Shown here: in pieces, positions 1 through 7,506 of the stretch
How positions within the stretch are numbered: position 1 is the first letter of the stretch
How the letters are laid out: every line of letters starts with the position of its first letter
From: an uncultured Prevotella sp.
Lineage (GTDB): Bacteria; Bacteroidota; Bacteroidia; Bacteroidales; Bacteroidaceae
Reading direction: 5' to 3'
NCBI GenBank assembly: GCA_945637645.1
Contig: CALZDK010000006.1
Span: forward strand, 1 to 20,515
DNA: 20,515 nucleotides
Translations under genes and position numbers: made by a program
The notes under the pieces: generated by a model
The model's input: only the letters and a program-made list of their open reading frames with translations
What the model was told of the DNA's origin: nothing
Databases searched by the model: none

Positions 1-722
1 AAGAAACGTATTTGATCTGCAAAGTAAGCATTTTTTTTTGGATAAATCAAACTTAATCGCTGAATTATTTCCAATGCCTTTGAATATCTGCCCTGTTTTA
101 TGTAAATTCGCGCCAAAGTTTCGGTAAAGAAGCCCTCTTCCCCTTGTTTTTCGTCGTTTCCGCCCTCGTTGTTGTCCAACTCCGGTGTGAACTCCACGGT
201 GTCGCTAAGGACAATTTTTCCGTTGTCTTTTTCTATGAAATTATCAATCAAACTTTGCCCCTTCAGCTGCGGTTTTTTCTCTGTGTCGTCCTGCTGTTCC
301 TCACTCTCATCCAGCTCCATGAGGTAAGCCACATAGTCCACTGTGGCATCTGCTGGAGTGGGGCGTCGGTGACGTTTCTCCTTCGGTGTTGTCTCTGCCG
401 GAATGTTGTCGAGGAAATTGTCGATGAGTGATATCGTGCGGCTCTCATTCTTTGCCTGCGAAGGCTCGCTTTGCCTCCTCGTGTTCCTCAGTCCGTAGTG
501 TGCCGCCTCAACCATTCTGAACAGCACCTTCCTGTCAGATATGTAGATTGCCGCACGGCGCAGTTCCTCGTCGAACGAGGGGTCGTGGAGCAGAAACAGG
601 TTTTGCAGCATGAGAATGCGTGCAGTTTGGAAATATGGATATAGAGCCAATGTTGACCGCAACTCGTAGAGAGTGTCACGGTCCATCTTCTCGGGATGGT
701 TTATCAGCTCTGTAATGTTCAT
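1..722 (-). CDS. TPR-type hypothetical protein, C-terminus cut by window edge
   Basis: An open frame runs on the minus strand from an ATG at 722-720 to the left edge, giving about 240 residues with no stop. The N-terminus reads MNITELINHPEKMDRDTLYE. A charged, acidic, low-complexity middle follows, with two similar motifs, SLIDNFLDN and SLIDNFIEK. Near the edge the segment ETLARIYIKQGRYSKALEII matches a tetratricopeptide helix pair, followed by LSLIYPKKNAYFADQI. No signal peptide is seen, so it is probably cytoplasmic. It starts 28 bases after the LptE stop and is probably cotranscribed with it. Proteins of this shape commonly follow lptE in Bacteroidales, often with secG next; that downstream gene lies outside the window. 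The molecular role is unknown. TPR repeats usually mediate protein contacts. Confidence 0.85.
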   Translation of the reverse strand, partial: MNITELINHPEKMDRDTLYELRSTLALYPYFQTARILMLQNLFLLHDPSFDEELRRAAIYISDRKVLFRMVEAAHYGLRNTRRQSEPSQAKNESRTISLIDNFLDNIPAETTPKEKRHRRPTPADATVDYVAYLMELDESEEQQDDTEKKPQLKGQSLIDNFIEKDNGKIVLSDTVEFTPELDNNEGGNDEKQGEEGFFTETLARIYIKQGRYSKALEIIQRLSLIYPKKNAYFADQIRF

Positions 723-750
723 TTCTTTCCGTTGGGTTGTACCATTCCGC

Positions 751-1270
751 TTACCAGTTGGCTACGGTGGCATTAAATATCTGTTCTGTTATCTCCTTGA
801 CCATCTGTGTAACGAGTTCCTCCTGTACTGCATTAAGTGTCTGGGTGTTCTCGTAGGTGGCTGTGGCGGTAAACTGCTGCTCGAAGTCTTCAGTGTGGTT
901 GACATTATTGGTGAACCTCACGTTTACTGTCATGGAGAGCTCTGTCTGTGAGGAGTAGCCCTCGCTCGACACCGACTTGTTGCGCTGGTCGTAGCGTGTT
1001 ATCTCCCCCTCTATCTTCAGGTCGCCGTTGCGCTTCACCTGTATCAGTCGCGTGTGGTTTGCGAACTGGTCTTTCAGCTCGTTGTTGAAGATGCTTGCCA
1101 TTGGGCCCCAAACGTAGCTTGAGCGAATGGGGAAGTCGGCAATCTGTATTGTCTTCGTCTTGCTGTAGTCGATGCTGGCTCCATTGAACTTGTATGATAT
1201 TTGGCAGCTTGTGAACGAGGTCACCATGACGAGAGCCATGATTACGGCGATGCCAAAATGCCTTAGCCAT
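751..1270 (-). CDS. lptE: LptE-family LPS-assembly lipoprotein (frame joined to the regulator)
   Basis: The C-terminal 150 residues of the fused frame (CQISYKFNGASIDYSKTKTI to ATVANW) match LptE-family proteins of Bacteroidales. LptE is the outer-membrane lipoprotein that plugs the LptD LPS translocon. An ATG at 1270 lies in the next frame and begins MAKAF. If one base of the TTTT run (plus-strand AAAA, 1255-1258) is removed, this ATG reads MAKAFGIAVIMALV and then on through TSFTSC. That is a textbook lipoprotein signal with a charged n-region, hydrophobic core and lipobox cysteine. The gene would then have 173 codons and overlap the regulator's 3' end by 29 bases. As sequenced, the only in-frame ATGs just upstream (MALVMV) give an uncharged 11-residue leader, too short for Sec export. 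The family call is firm. The exact start depends on whether the indel is an error, a mutation or a recoding site. Confidence 0.75.
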
Positions 1271-2502
1271 CTGTAGAGTGTGCGGTCGGAAATGCCAAGT
1301 TCCTCGGCTGCCTTTTTCCGGTTACCGCCGTTTCGTTCGAGTGCTCTTTCAAGATAGTGTTTGCTCATTTTTTCGATGTTGAGACTTTGTTTTGGGTCTG
1401 TATCTACCGATGTCTGCTGCTGGTCATCAACATACTCCTCTGCAAGGTCGAACTCTGTTTCGGGTTTCTCGTTGCTAATGATCACCGGTTTGGGTTGGGT
1501 TGTATCGTGAGAAGTAACGGCAGGAAGTTCATTTCCTCTTACGGACAAGTCTGCCGTGAGGTTGAGTTTCTTCTTCAGCATCGCCACTTCTTGCCTCAAC
1601 TCGTTGACGTTTCCCCTGAGGTCGAAGAGAATCTTGTAGAGAATCTCTCTCTCGTTCTCGAAGCTGTGGTCGCTCTCACAGTTGCCTATCTTGACAAGTT
1701 GGGTGCTCTCCGTGTCTTGCGGAATGAACTGTTTCAACACGTCGGCGGAAATCTCGCGTGTTGGGCTGAGAATGGAGATTTGCTCTGTGAGGTTTTTCAG
1801 TTGTCTGACATTTCCCGGCCACTTGTAGCGTTTGAGTATTTCCTTTGCTCCGTCGTCGAGGACTATGCGCTCCATCTTGTATTTCTCTGCCATTTGCATG
1901 GCAAACAAGCGGAACAACAGCACTATGTCCTCACCACGCTCACGCAGTGGAGGCATGTGTATAGGTATAGAGTTGAGTCTATAGTACAAGTCCTCGCGGA
2001 AACGTCCCTCGCTGATGGCCTTTGTCATGTTCACATTTGTTGCAGCCACTATGCGCACGTCGGTCTTTCTCACCTCTGTAGCTCCCACAGAGATATATTC
2101 TCCAGTCTCGAGTACACGCAGCAGTCGGGCTTGTGTGGCAAGAGGCAGTTCCCCCACCTCGTCGAGGAACAACGTTCCCTTGTTTGCCGCACCGAAATAT
2201 CCGGGACTGTCGTCGATGGCACCCGTGAAGGAACCTTTCACATGTCCAAACAGTTCGCTGTCTATCGTTCCCTCGGGGATGGAGCCGCAGTTGATTGCGA
2301 AATATTTCTCGCGGCGGCGTGGCGAACGCTCATGAATGAGGCGTGGGATAATCTCCTTTCCCACTCCGCTTTCTCCAACAATGAGCACACTGAGGTCTGT
2401 CGGCGCCACTTGTAGAGCGACGTCGAGTGCGTGGTTCAAGGCATCGCAATTGCCTACGATGTTGTACCGCCTCTTTATCTCTTGCAGTTCAGAAATCCTC
2501 AT
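751..2502 (-). CDS. Sigma-54 activator (AAA+ and Fis-type HTH), read in frame into LptE
   Basis: Residues 1-419 are a sigma-54-dependent transcription activator without an N-terminal receiver or sensor domain. Visible parts: Walker A GESGVGKE at 43-50, the sigma-54 contact loop as GSFTGA (usual form GAFTGA) at 90-95, Walker B GTLFLDE at 109-115, the arginine-finger region REDLYYRLN at about 169-177, WPGNVRQL at about 228-235, a linker, and a Fis-type helix-turn-helix NRKKAAEELGISDRTLYRWL near 394-413. Such proteins use ATP to open promoters bound by RpoN. The frame does not stop after the HTH but continues through a hydrophobic stretch and lipobox cysteine (C433) into a complete LptE-family domain. 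A single-base indel at 1255-1258 would separate the two genes, the regulator then ending at 1242. The ATG at 2502 is fixed by an in-frame stop five codons upstream. No clear RBS is visible. The gene lies 89 bases after the flippase-like gene. Confidence 0.9.
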   Translation of the reverse strand: MRISELQEIKRRYNIVGNCDALNHALDVALQVAPTDLSVLIVGESGVGKEIIPRLIHERSPRRREKYFAINCGSIPEGTIDSELFGHVKGSFTGAIDDSPGYFGAANKGTLFLDEVGELPLATQARLLRVLETGEYISVGATEVRKTDVRIVAATNVNMTKAISEGRFREDLYYRLNSIPIHMPPLRERGEDIVLLFRLFAMQMAEKYKMERIVLDDGAKEILKRYKWPGNVRQLKNLTEQISILSPTREISADVLKQFIPQDTESTQLVKIGNCESDHSFENEREILYKILFDLRGNVNELRQEVAMLKKKLNLTADLSVRGNELPAVTSHDTTQPKPVIISNEKPETEFDLAEEYVDDQQQTSVDTDPKQSLNIEKMSKHYLERALERNGGNRKKAAEELGISDRTLYRWLRHFGIAVIMALVMVTSFTSCQISYKFNGASIDYSKTKTIQIADFPIRSSYVWGPMASIFNNELKDQFANHTRLIQVKRNGDLKIEGEITRYDQRNKSVSSEGYSSQTELSMTVNVRFTNNVNHTEDFEQQFTATATYENTQTLNAVQEELVTQMVKEITEQIFNATVANW

Positions 2503-2509
2503 TAGCGCA

Positions 2510-2517
2510 CAAAGTTA
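2510..2517 (-). promoter_or_regulatory. -7-like box directly before the sigma-54 activator
   Basis: TAACTTTG on the minus strand matches the Bacteroidetes -7 consensus TAnnTTTG. It ends only seven bases before the ATG at 2502, so a transcript from it would be leaderless or nearly so. No TTTG lies at the expected -33 spacing. It may be fortuitous, with transcription coming from the upstream operon. Confidence 0.3.
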
Positions 2518-2591
2518 CATATATTTTTTTAATTATCGCCTTTTTTGTTTGAGAAATGTCCTTATATAGCTGTTTTTTTGAGCCAGCAAGT

Positions 2592-3593
2592 TCATTTCTT
2601 GTCCAATTTGATGAGCAGAAGACCTATGGCGGTCCATATCAGCTCCCTCACCCTTACGATGAGAGCCACGAAAATGCCAGCATTGACTGAGAGCGTAAGC
2701 CCTTTCGCCGACATCAGGAAACCTCCCTCGCGTCCACCGAGCTGCAGAGGCATGAAGAAGAGCATGTTGGCAAAAAGGGAAGTAAAAGCCAATATCAGAA
2801 TGCACTGCAGATAGTTTGCCGATGGCATGATGACCAGGAGGATGAAATATATCTCTAAAGCCGACACTATGCGGCAAGCCAGCTCAAGTCCCACTGCCGT
2901 GGCGAAAGCCCTCGGATTCTGCTGGTGCAGTGCCGCTATCTGACAGTCGATGGTGGAGAGCTGTTCCTTGTGGTTCTCGAAGAATCCTTGTGCCCAACGC
3001 TTCACCATGGGGAAGCGGCTCAAGAGACTCATGCAGCGGGTTGCGATACCTTTCTTATAGCCTTTCAGGAAAAACCATATAGCCAAGACGCAGAACAGTG
3101 TCACTGCGGTGAGAATTAGCATCATGAACACCGTGACCTTCTCTGTGGCTACGTAGAGCGCCACGGAGACGAGCCAAAACCAGAAGTGTGAGAAGATGTG
3201 GGTCATGGCATATAGAATGACCGACGACGAAGCCCTCTCGGTGCCTATTCGTGGCGAGAGGGACATTATGCGGTATGGTTCGCCGCCCATCAGTCCACCC
3301 GGTGTGGCGTAGTTGAGCGCGAATCCGCTCACCGTTATCTTGTATAGCCACCAGAAACCGATATTCCTCGTCCGTTCGTCGGTTTTGCCGTGCTCCTTGT
3401 TGTTACGTATTATGACATACCATGCACCGGTGTTGAACATGTATAGGAAGAACCAGAGCGCAATGACGGCGAAAAACCAATATCCCGCCCTCTGCAAGCC
3501 CTCGACCACCTGTACGAAGTCCAACTGTGTCAGCATCAGAATGAGCAGGGCGATGCCGAACACGAAGAATATGTTCTGATATTTCTTCTTCAT
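2592..3593 (-). CDS. LPG-synthase-TM (YbhN/TIGR00374-type) flippase-like membrane protein
   Basis: A 333-residue integral membrane protein with about eight hydrophobic segments (for example residues 9-22, 38-52, 123-140, and several to the C-terminus). The conserved stretch ATPGGLMGGEPYRIMSL at 96-112 is typical of the lysylphosphatidylglycerol synthase transmembrane family (YbhN/UPF0104). Members that lack the soluble aminoacyltransferase domain, as here, are presumed lipid flippases or transport factors, and the substrate cannot be told from sequence. The ATG at 3593 follows the pdxA stop by nine bases, and the preceding sequence (CCTCTCACA) carries no clear RBS. The position between pdxA and the sigma-54/LptE pair suggests an envelope role. 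The family call is firm; the biochemical function is open. Confidence 0.9.
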   Translation of the reverse strand: MKKKYQNIFFVFGIALLILMLTQLDFVQVVEGLQRAGYWFFAVIALWFFLYMFNTGAWYVIIRNNKEHGKTDERTRNIGFWWLYKITVSGFALNYATPGGLMGGEPYRIMSLSPRIGTERASSSVILYAMTHIFSHFWFWLVSVALYVATEKVTVFMMLILTAVTLFCVLAIWFFLKGYKKGIATRCMSLLSRFPMVKRWAQGFFENHKEQLSTIDCQIAALHQQNPRAFATAVGLELACRIVSALEIYFILLVIMPSANYLQCILILAFTSLFANMLFFMPLQLGGREGGFLMSAKGLTLSVNAGIFVALIVRVRELIWTAIGLLLIKLDKK

Positions 3594-3602
3594 TGTGAGA
3601 GG

Positions 3603-4808
3603 CTATTCCTTGTCTGTCGGATCTTCCGCAACGGGTTGTTGTTCCTGTGGGATTTCCTGTTTCTCCACGTTGCCTTTCCTTGTGTCGCGGATGTTGTCCT
3701 GACGTCTGAACTGGTCTTTCGGACGAGGTTGTGCGAATCTCACCTTCTCTCCCTCGTCTCGTTTCTCGTGGAAGAGTTTGGGCAGCGGGTTCTCAAAGGG
3801 CTCGTCGTAGTTGGCGCGATTGCGGTAGATGTCTATGGCGGAGAATATGGCATGGCGGAACGATGTCGGGTCGGCCTGACACAGTCCTGCTATGTCGTAT
3901 GCTGTTCCGTGGTCGGGAGAGGTGCGCACCACAGGCAGTCCGGCGGTGAAGTTCACTCCCTCCTCAACGGCAAGAGCCTTGAAAGGAGCAAGTCCCTGGT
4001 CGTGATACATTGCCAGCACGGCATCGAAATTGGTGTATGCGCCGCTGCCGAAGAATCCGTCGGCAGGATAAGGTCCAAAAGCCTGAATTCCAGCTTCCTC
4101 AAGCTCATTGATGGCTGGGATTATGATATCGTTCTCCTCTGTGCCTATGAGTCCTTCGTCGCCGGCATGGGGATTAAGCGCGAGCACGGCTATACGAGGA
4201 CAAGAGACGCGGAAGTCGCGTCGCAGCGACTCGTGCAGTATTTTTGCCTTTGCCACTATTCCCTCCTTCGTTATTGCCTGTGCCACTTCCTTTATGGGCA
4301 GGTGAGTGGTTACTAATGCCACACGCAGCGGACCGTTCATGAGAATCATGAGAGCCTGCTTTCCCTCGCCCAGGCAATGTTCGATATATTCCGTGTGACC
4401 GTGGAACTTGAACATGTTGCTCTGTATGTTGTTCTTGTTAATTGGCGCAGTGACAAGAACATCGTAGAGGTCGGACCGATAGTCTGTCATTGCCCTATCG
4501 AGAGCCTTAAGGGCAGCCTCGCCAGCCTCTTTCGACGACACTCCCATCTCTATCTTCACTTCCTCGGGGAAGGTGGCGATGATGTTCAGCCGTCCTGGTT
4601 TTGCCTCCTCAGCCTTGTCTATGATGCTGAAGTTTGTCTGCAATCCAAGCAGCTTCTTGTGGTATGAGGCCACCTTTGGCGAGCCATATACAATAGGTAT
4701 GCATAGCTCAAACATCTCTGGGTCGGCAAACGTCTTGAGTATCACCTCATATCCAATGCCGTTCGTATCTCCGTGCGTTATGGCAACGCGTATCAGTTTG
4801 TCTTCCAT
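3603..4808 (-). CDS. pdxA: 4-hydroxythreonine-4-phosphate dehydrogenase, with a C-terminal tail
   Basis: PdxA oxidises 4-phosphooxy-L-threonine with NAD in DXP-dependent pyridoxal 5'-phosphate synthesis; it is cytoplasmic and metal-dependent. Family motifs appear in order: THGDTNGIGYEV (11-22), VTAPINK (119-125), HGHTEYIE (136-143), NPHAGDEG (212-219), GFFGSGAYTNFDAVLAMYHD (251-270) and RTSPDHGTAYDIAG (295-308). The three histidines expected to bind the divalent metal are H138, H214 and H269. The catalytic core ends near residue 335. About 60 further residues form a highly charged Arg/Lys/Glu/Gln-rich, proline-containing tail that looks disordered and exceeds the usual PdxA length of about 330. 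The ATG at 4808 lies 26 bases after the DUF4837 stop, consistent with cotranscription. Confidence 0.95.
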   Translation of the reverse strand: MEDKLIRVAITHGDTNGIGYEVILKTFADPEMFELCIPIVYGSPKVASYHKKLLGLQTNFSIIDKAEEAKPGRLNIIATFPEEVKIEMGVSSKEAGEAALKALDRAMTDYRSDLYDVLVTAPINKNNIQSNMFKFHGHTEYIEHCLGEGKQALMILMNGPLRVALVTTHLPIKEVAQAITKEGIVAKAKILHESLRRDFRVSCPRIAVLALNPHAGDEGLIGTEENDIIIPAINELEEAGIQAFGPYPADGFFGSGAYTNFDAVLAMYHDQGLAPFKALAVEEGVNFTAGLPVVRTSPDHGTAYDIAGLCQADPTSFRHAIFSAIDIYRNRANYDEPFENPLPKLFHEKRDEGEKVRFAQPRPKDQFRRQDNIRDTRKGNVEKQEIPQEQQPVAEDPTDKE

Positions 4809-4834
4809 TATCTTGTTACGTTTGTTATGTTTGT

Positions 4835-5767
4835 TTATTCAATGTCCAATGAATATAGTACTGCCTCAAGCCGTTTCATGGTTCTTGCCTTAGTCGTTGA
4901 GGGTGCATAGACGAAGGCCTCAGCCGTAAGTGTGCGGTTGCGGGCGCTGTCCGGCAGTGTTACGCTCACAAAAGGTCCTCCCATGGCGTCGCCTTCCATA
5001 TGCCACAATCCGCGTGCCACTATGGCTTTACCGTGTCGACTGAACATCACGTCAGCCCGACGTTCTGTCCTCATCACCATTCCCTCGCGCTCGCCCTTTA
5101 TGTTGGCAGCCATCACGCTGTCGCGCAGGCTCACTATCTCCTCTTGCGAGGTGCGGATGCCATTGACAGCATAGATGCAGATGTTGCGCATCGTCCTTGT
5201 GCCGTTGTCGGAAATCCAGACAAAGTCCTTCCCCGTCTTGGATGCTCTAATGTCCGAGGGTATGGTTATGTTGCAGCCTATGGTCTTCTCCACAGTCCTC
5301 ATGAGCTTCAGATTGTGGTTCTGACGATCGTGGTTCATTGCCACCCGTGTCTCAAATTGGTCTATAAGCCTCTGCAGAGCCTTTGCCGTCTTGGCACTGT
5401 CTGCCCTTAATGCTTCTGCCGAAGGAGTGTCGATGAACACCAACAGTTGGTCCCTCGCATAAGGGTTTCGCTCATACCTTATCCGCGTGTTGCCGTCTTG
5501 CCGCCTTACCACCACTATTGTCCTTTCGTACATGGTCGCGGCATTTACTTCCTTTCCCTTTGCCGTCTTCACGGTGAACAGCCGTTCCTCTTGTGGCAGT
5601 CCTGCCATGGTCACTCCCATCATTCCGCTAACGGTTTTCAGCAACCTCTTGTCTGTAGCCACCAACGTTACGTCGTATGGTTCTCCAACGCTTTGCGGCT
5701 TGCCCACGTTTGCCTCTGTGCAGGCTACAAGAACGAGGAGCAAGATGGGAAATGCCAACGCTTTCAT
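4835..5767 (-). CDS. DUF4837-family lipoprotein
   Basis: A 310-residue protein starting MKALAFPILLLVLVACTEAN, with a short lipoprotein signal peptide and lipobox cysteine C16. It is predicted to be exported and lipid-anchored. The rest resembles DUF4837, a Bacteroidetes family without known function. It is rich in basic and short hydrophobic strands and ends RTMKRLEAVLYSLDIE. The frame could open ten codons earlier at 5797, but the ATG at 5767 is preferred for two reasons. It puts the signal peptide at the N-terminus. It also forms an ATGA overlap with the rlmN stop (TGA at 5766-5764), which indicates translational coupling. pdxA follows 26 bases downstream. No catalytic motif was recognised. 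Confidence 0.88.
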   Translation of the reverse strand: MKALAFPILLLVLVACTEANVGKPQSVGEPYDVTLVATDKRLLKTVSGMMGVTMAGLPQEERLFTVKTAKGKEVNAATMYERTIVVVRRQDGNTRIRYERNPYARDQLLVFIDTPSAEALRADSAKTAKALQRLIDQFETRVAMNHDRQNHNLKLMRTVEKTIGCNITIPSDIRASKTGKDFVWISDNGTRTMRNICIYAVNGIRTSQEEIVSLRDSVMAANIKGEREGMVMRTERRADVMFSRHGKAIVARGLWHMEGDAMGGPFVSVTLPDSARNRTLTAEAFVYAPSTTKARTMKRLEAVLYSLDIE

Positions 5768-6795
5768 ACTTTCCTTGCCGTGGAGAGAAGTCCGCACGCG
5801 GCGAAGATGTCCTGTCCGCGGCTTGCCCTTATGGTGGTGAACACTCCGTGGGCAGTGAGATAGTCGCGGAACGATTCCATGCGGCTGATGTCTGACTCCG
5901 GCAGGTCGACGTCCGGAATGGCATGGAATCGGATGAGGTTTACCCTACATTCCAGTCCGCTTGTCAGTTTCACTATCTCGCGTGCATGAACCATAGAGTC
6001 GTTCACTCCGCTGAACATTATATATTCGAACGAGGCTCGCCTCTGATGGGTAAAGTCGTATTGCTTCAGCAGTCCCACTACATCGGTTATCGACATCTGC
6101 CTCTCGGCGGGCATGAGCCGCTGCCGTTGCTCTGGCAGTGGCGAGTGCATGCTTATGGCTATGTGACACTCGCTCTCGTCGAGAAATCGTTTCAGTTTGT
6201 TCTTTATGCCCACGCTACTTACCGTAATGCGTTTCGGACTCCATTGGAATCCGTAGTCGGCAGTCAGTATGTTTGTGGCGCTGAGCACATTGTCGAGATT
6301 GTCCATTGGTTCTCCCTGTCCCATGAACACAATGTTGGTGAGTTTCTCTCGCTCAGGCAACGCGCATATCTGGTTGAGTATGTCGGCTGTTGTCAGGTTT
6401 CCCTCAAATCCCTGCTTTCCGGTTTGGCAAAAAAGGCAGTTCATTTTGCATCCCACCTGCGAGGAGACGCAAAGTGTGGCACGGTCGTTGTCGGGGATAT
6501 ACACCGTTTCCACGAATTTCCCGTTTTCTGTAGGGAAGAGGTATTTTATTGTGCCGTCTTTCGATTTTTGGCATTCGAGGTGCGGCATTGTGCCCACGCA
6601 ATACTTCTCCGCCAGACGGGCGCGACCCACCTTGGAGATGTTTGTCATCCCCTCGATGCTTGTCGCGCCTGCCTGATATAGCCATTTGGCTATCTGTGAA
6701 GCGGTGAATTTCGGTAGTCCCATTTCCGCCACCACCTCCTTCAGTTGTTCGGAGGTCATGCCTATGAGCCTACGTTTAGTATTGTCGTTGTCCAT
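5764..6795 (-). CDS. rlmN: Dual-specificity 23S rRNA/tRNA adenine-C2 methyltransferase RlmN
   Basis: A radical-SAM enzyme that methylates C2 of A2503 in 23S rRNA, and of A37 in some tRNAs. Counted from the ATG at 6795 the protein has 343 residues. The [4Fe-4S] motif CKMNCLFC lies at 116-123, the expected Cys before it in TLCVSS at 109, GQGEPMDN at about 158-165, and the methyl-carrying cysteine in AACGLL at 334. The frame could start eight codons earlier at 6819, but that codon lies inside the -7 box of the promoter at 6817-6847, so it would not be in the mRNA. The ATG at 6795 follows AAGAAAG, a plausible RBS. It heads the operon rlmN, DUF4837, pdxA, flippase-like gene. Confidence 0.95.
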   Translation of the reverse strand: MDNDNTKRRLIGMTSEQLKEVVAEMGLPKFTASQIAKWLYQAGATSIEGMTNISKVGRARLAEKYCVGTMPHLECQKSKDGTIKYLFPTENGKFVETVYIPDNDRATLCVSSQVGCKMNCLFCQTGKQGFEGNLTTADILNQICALPEREKLTNIVFMGQGEPMDNLDNVLSATNILTADYGFQWSPKRITVSSVGIKNKLKRFLDESECHIAISMHSPLPEQRQRLMPAERQMSITDVVGLLKQYDFTHQRRASFEYIMFSGVNDSMVHAREIVKLTSGLECRVNLIRFHAIPDVDLPESDISRMESFRDYLTAHGVFTTIRASRGQDIFAACGLLSTARKV

Positions 6796-6816
6796 CTTTC
6801 TTGCGATTTTAAAGTG

Positions 6817-6847
6817 CAAAATTAATGGAAAAAACGGACACTACAAA
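6817..6847 (-). promoter_or_regulatory. Bacteroidetes-type promoter for rlmN
   Basis: On the minus strand TTTG (6847-6844) is followed after 19 bases by TAATTTTG (6824-6817), matching the Bacteroidetes -33/-7 consensus TTTG and TAnnTTTG. Transcription should start near 6810, giving a leader of roughly 15 bases before the ATG at 6795 and excluding the upstream ATG at 6819. Confidence 0.7.
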
Positions 6848-6896
6848 ATAAAAGCCAAATATTTATGTTTTTTTTGTTTAGATGAGGCAAAAGACC

Positions 6897-7406
6897 TCAT
6901 TCTTTCTTCTCTTCACCAAAGAGACCGTTGTCCTGGGATTTCTTTGAGAAGTCGTGCCAATCCACTACCTTCACGAGGTCGAACGATGCCAGTTGATCGC
7001 CAGTATCGAAGTCCTCGAAATATCCACGGAAACGCTGGGTGTTGCTTCTCCAATAGAGGTCGTAGCGGTCTATCACGATGTTGTAGCCATCGTCGTAGTA
7101 CAAGTAGATGCGTCCGTTTCTTACCTTCCAGTCGAATCTGCTGCTGTAGCGTTTGCCACGATAGTCCCAGTCGCGCTCCTCTCCACTTCCTCCGCGCGAG
7201 AAGTCGCCGTTCTGGTAGAATCTTATCTCCGTGTCCCAGCTCTCTGTGTATCCATAACGGTCCTGGTAGTAGTTGCCGTTGATTGTTCCTTGCCAAATAC
7301 CGTCGAGGTCATATGCGGTCTCGGTGTCTTCGTCGCAACTCGTCAGTGTAAGGGCGGAGAGCAATACCATCATCATCAGCCCAATTCTTTCAATCATTGT
7401 TTTCAT
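6897..7406 (-). CDS. Small lipoprotein of unknown function, lipocalin-like composition
   Basis: A 169-residue protein with a lipoprotein signal: charged n-region MKTMIERIG, hydrophobic core, lipobox LTSC with C24. The cysteine is followed by DEDTE. An acidic stretch straight after the lipid-anchored cysteine resembles the Bacteroidetes lipoprotein export signal for surface display, so a surface location is possible. The mature part starts LDGIWQGTINGNYY and is rich in Tyr, Trp, Asp and Arg with alternating strands (GRIYLYYDDGYNIVIDRYDL). It looks like a small beta-barrel or lipocalin-like fold; this is inference. The C-terminus is charged (EEKKE). It is separated from both neighbours and has its own -7 box at 7444-7451. 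No homologous enzyme was recognised. Confidence 0.85.
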   Translation of the reverse strand: MKTMIERIGLMMMVLLSALTLTSCDEDTETAYDLDGIWQGTINGNYYQDRYGYTESWDTEIRFYQNGDFSRGGSGEERDWDYRGKRYSSRFDWKVRNGRIYLYYDDGYNIVIDRYDLYWRSNTQRFRGYFEDFDTGDQLASFDLVKVVDWHDFSKKSQDNGLFGEEKKE

Positions 7407-7443
7407 AATGCTTTTCTTTTATGTTCGTTATATCTTTCGACTG

Positions 7444-7451
7444 CAAAATTA
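7444..7451 (-). promoter_or_regulatory. -7 promoter box for the small lipoprotein gene
   Basis: TAATTTTG on the minus strand fits TAnnTTTG and lies 37 bases before the ATG at 7406. No TTTG is present at the usual -33 distance; that area instead holds a small CTACA/TGTAG inverted repeat (7461-7475). Confidence 0.5.
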
Positions 7452-7506
7452 ACATAAAAACTACATCTTTTGTAGAGAAATATCCTATTCCGCGATAGGG
7501 ATTTTC

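Noticed and set aside
1357..2415. 352-residue plus-strand open frame opposite the sigma-54 activator
   Set aside because: It is antisense to a gene with clear AAA+ motifs, its translation is Cys/His/Leu-rich without domain signals, and it has no promoter or RBS.
5768..5797. Upstream ATG for the DUF4837 lipoprotein
   Set aside because: It would place ten residues before the signal peptide; the ATG at 5767 forms an ATGA overlap with rlmN and puts the signal at the N-terminus.
6796..6819. Upstream ATG for rlmN
   Set aside because: The codon sits within the -7 promoter box, so it should not be in the transcript.
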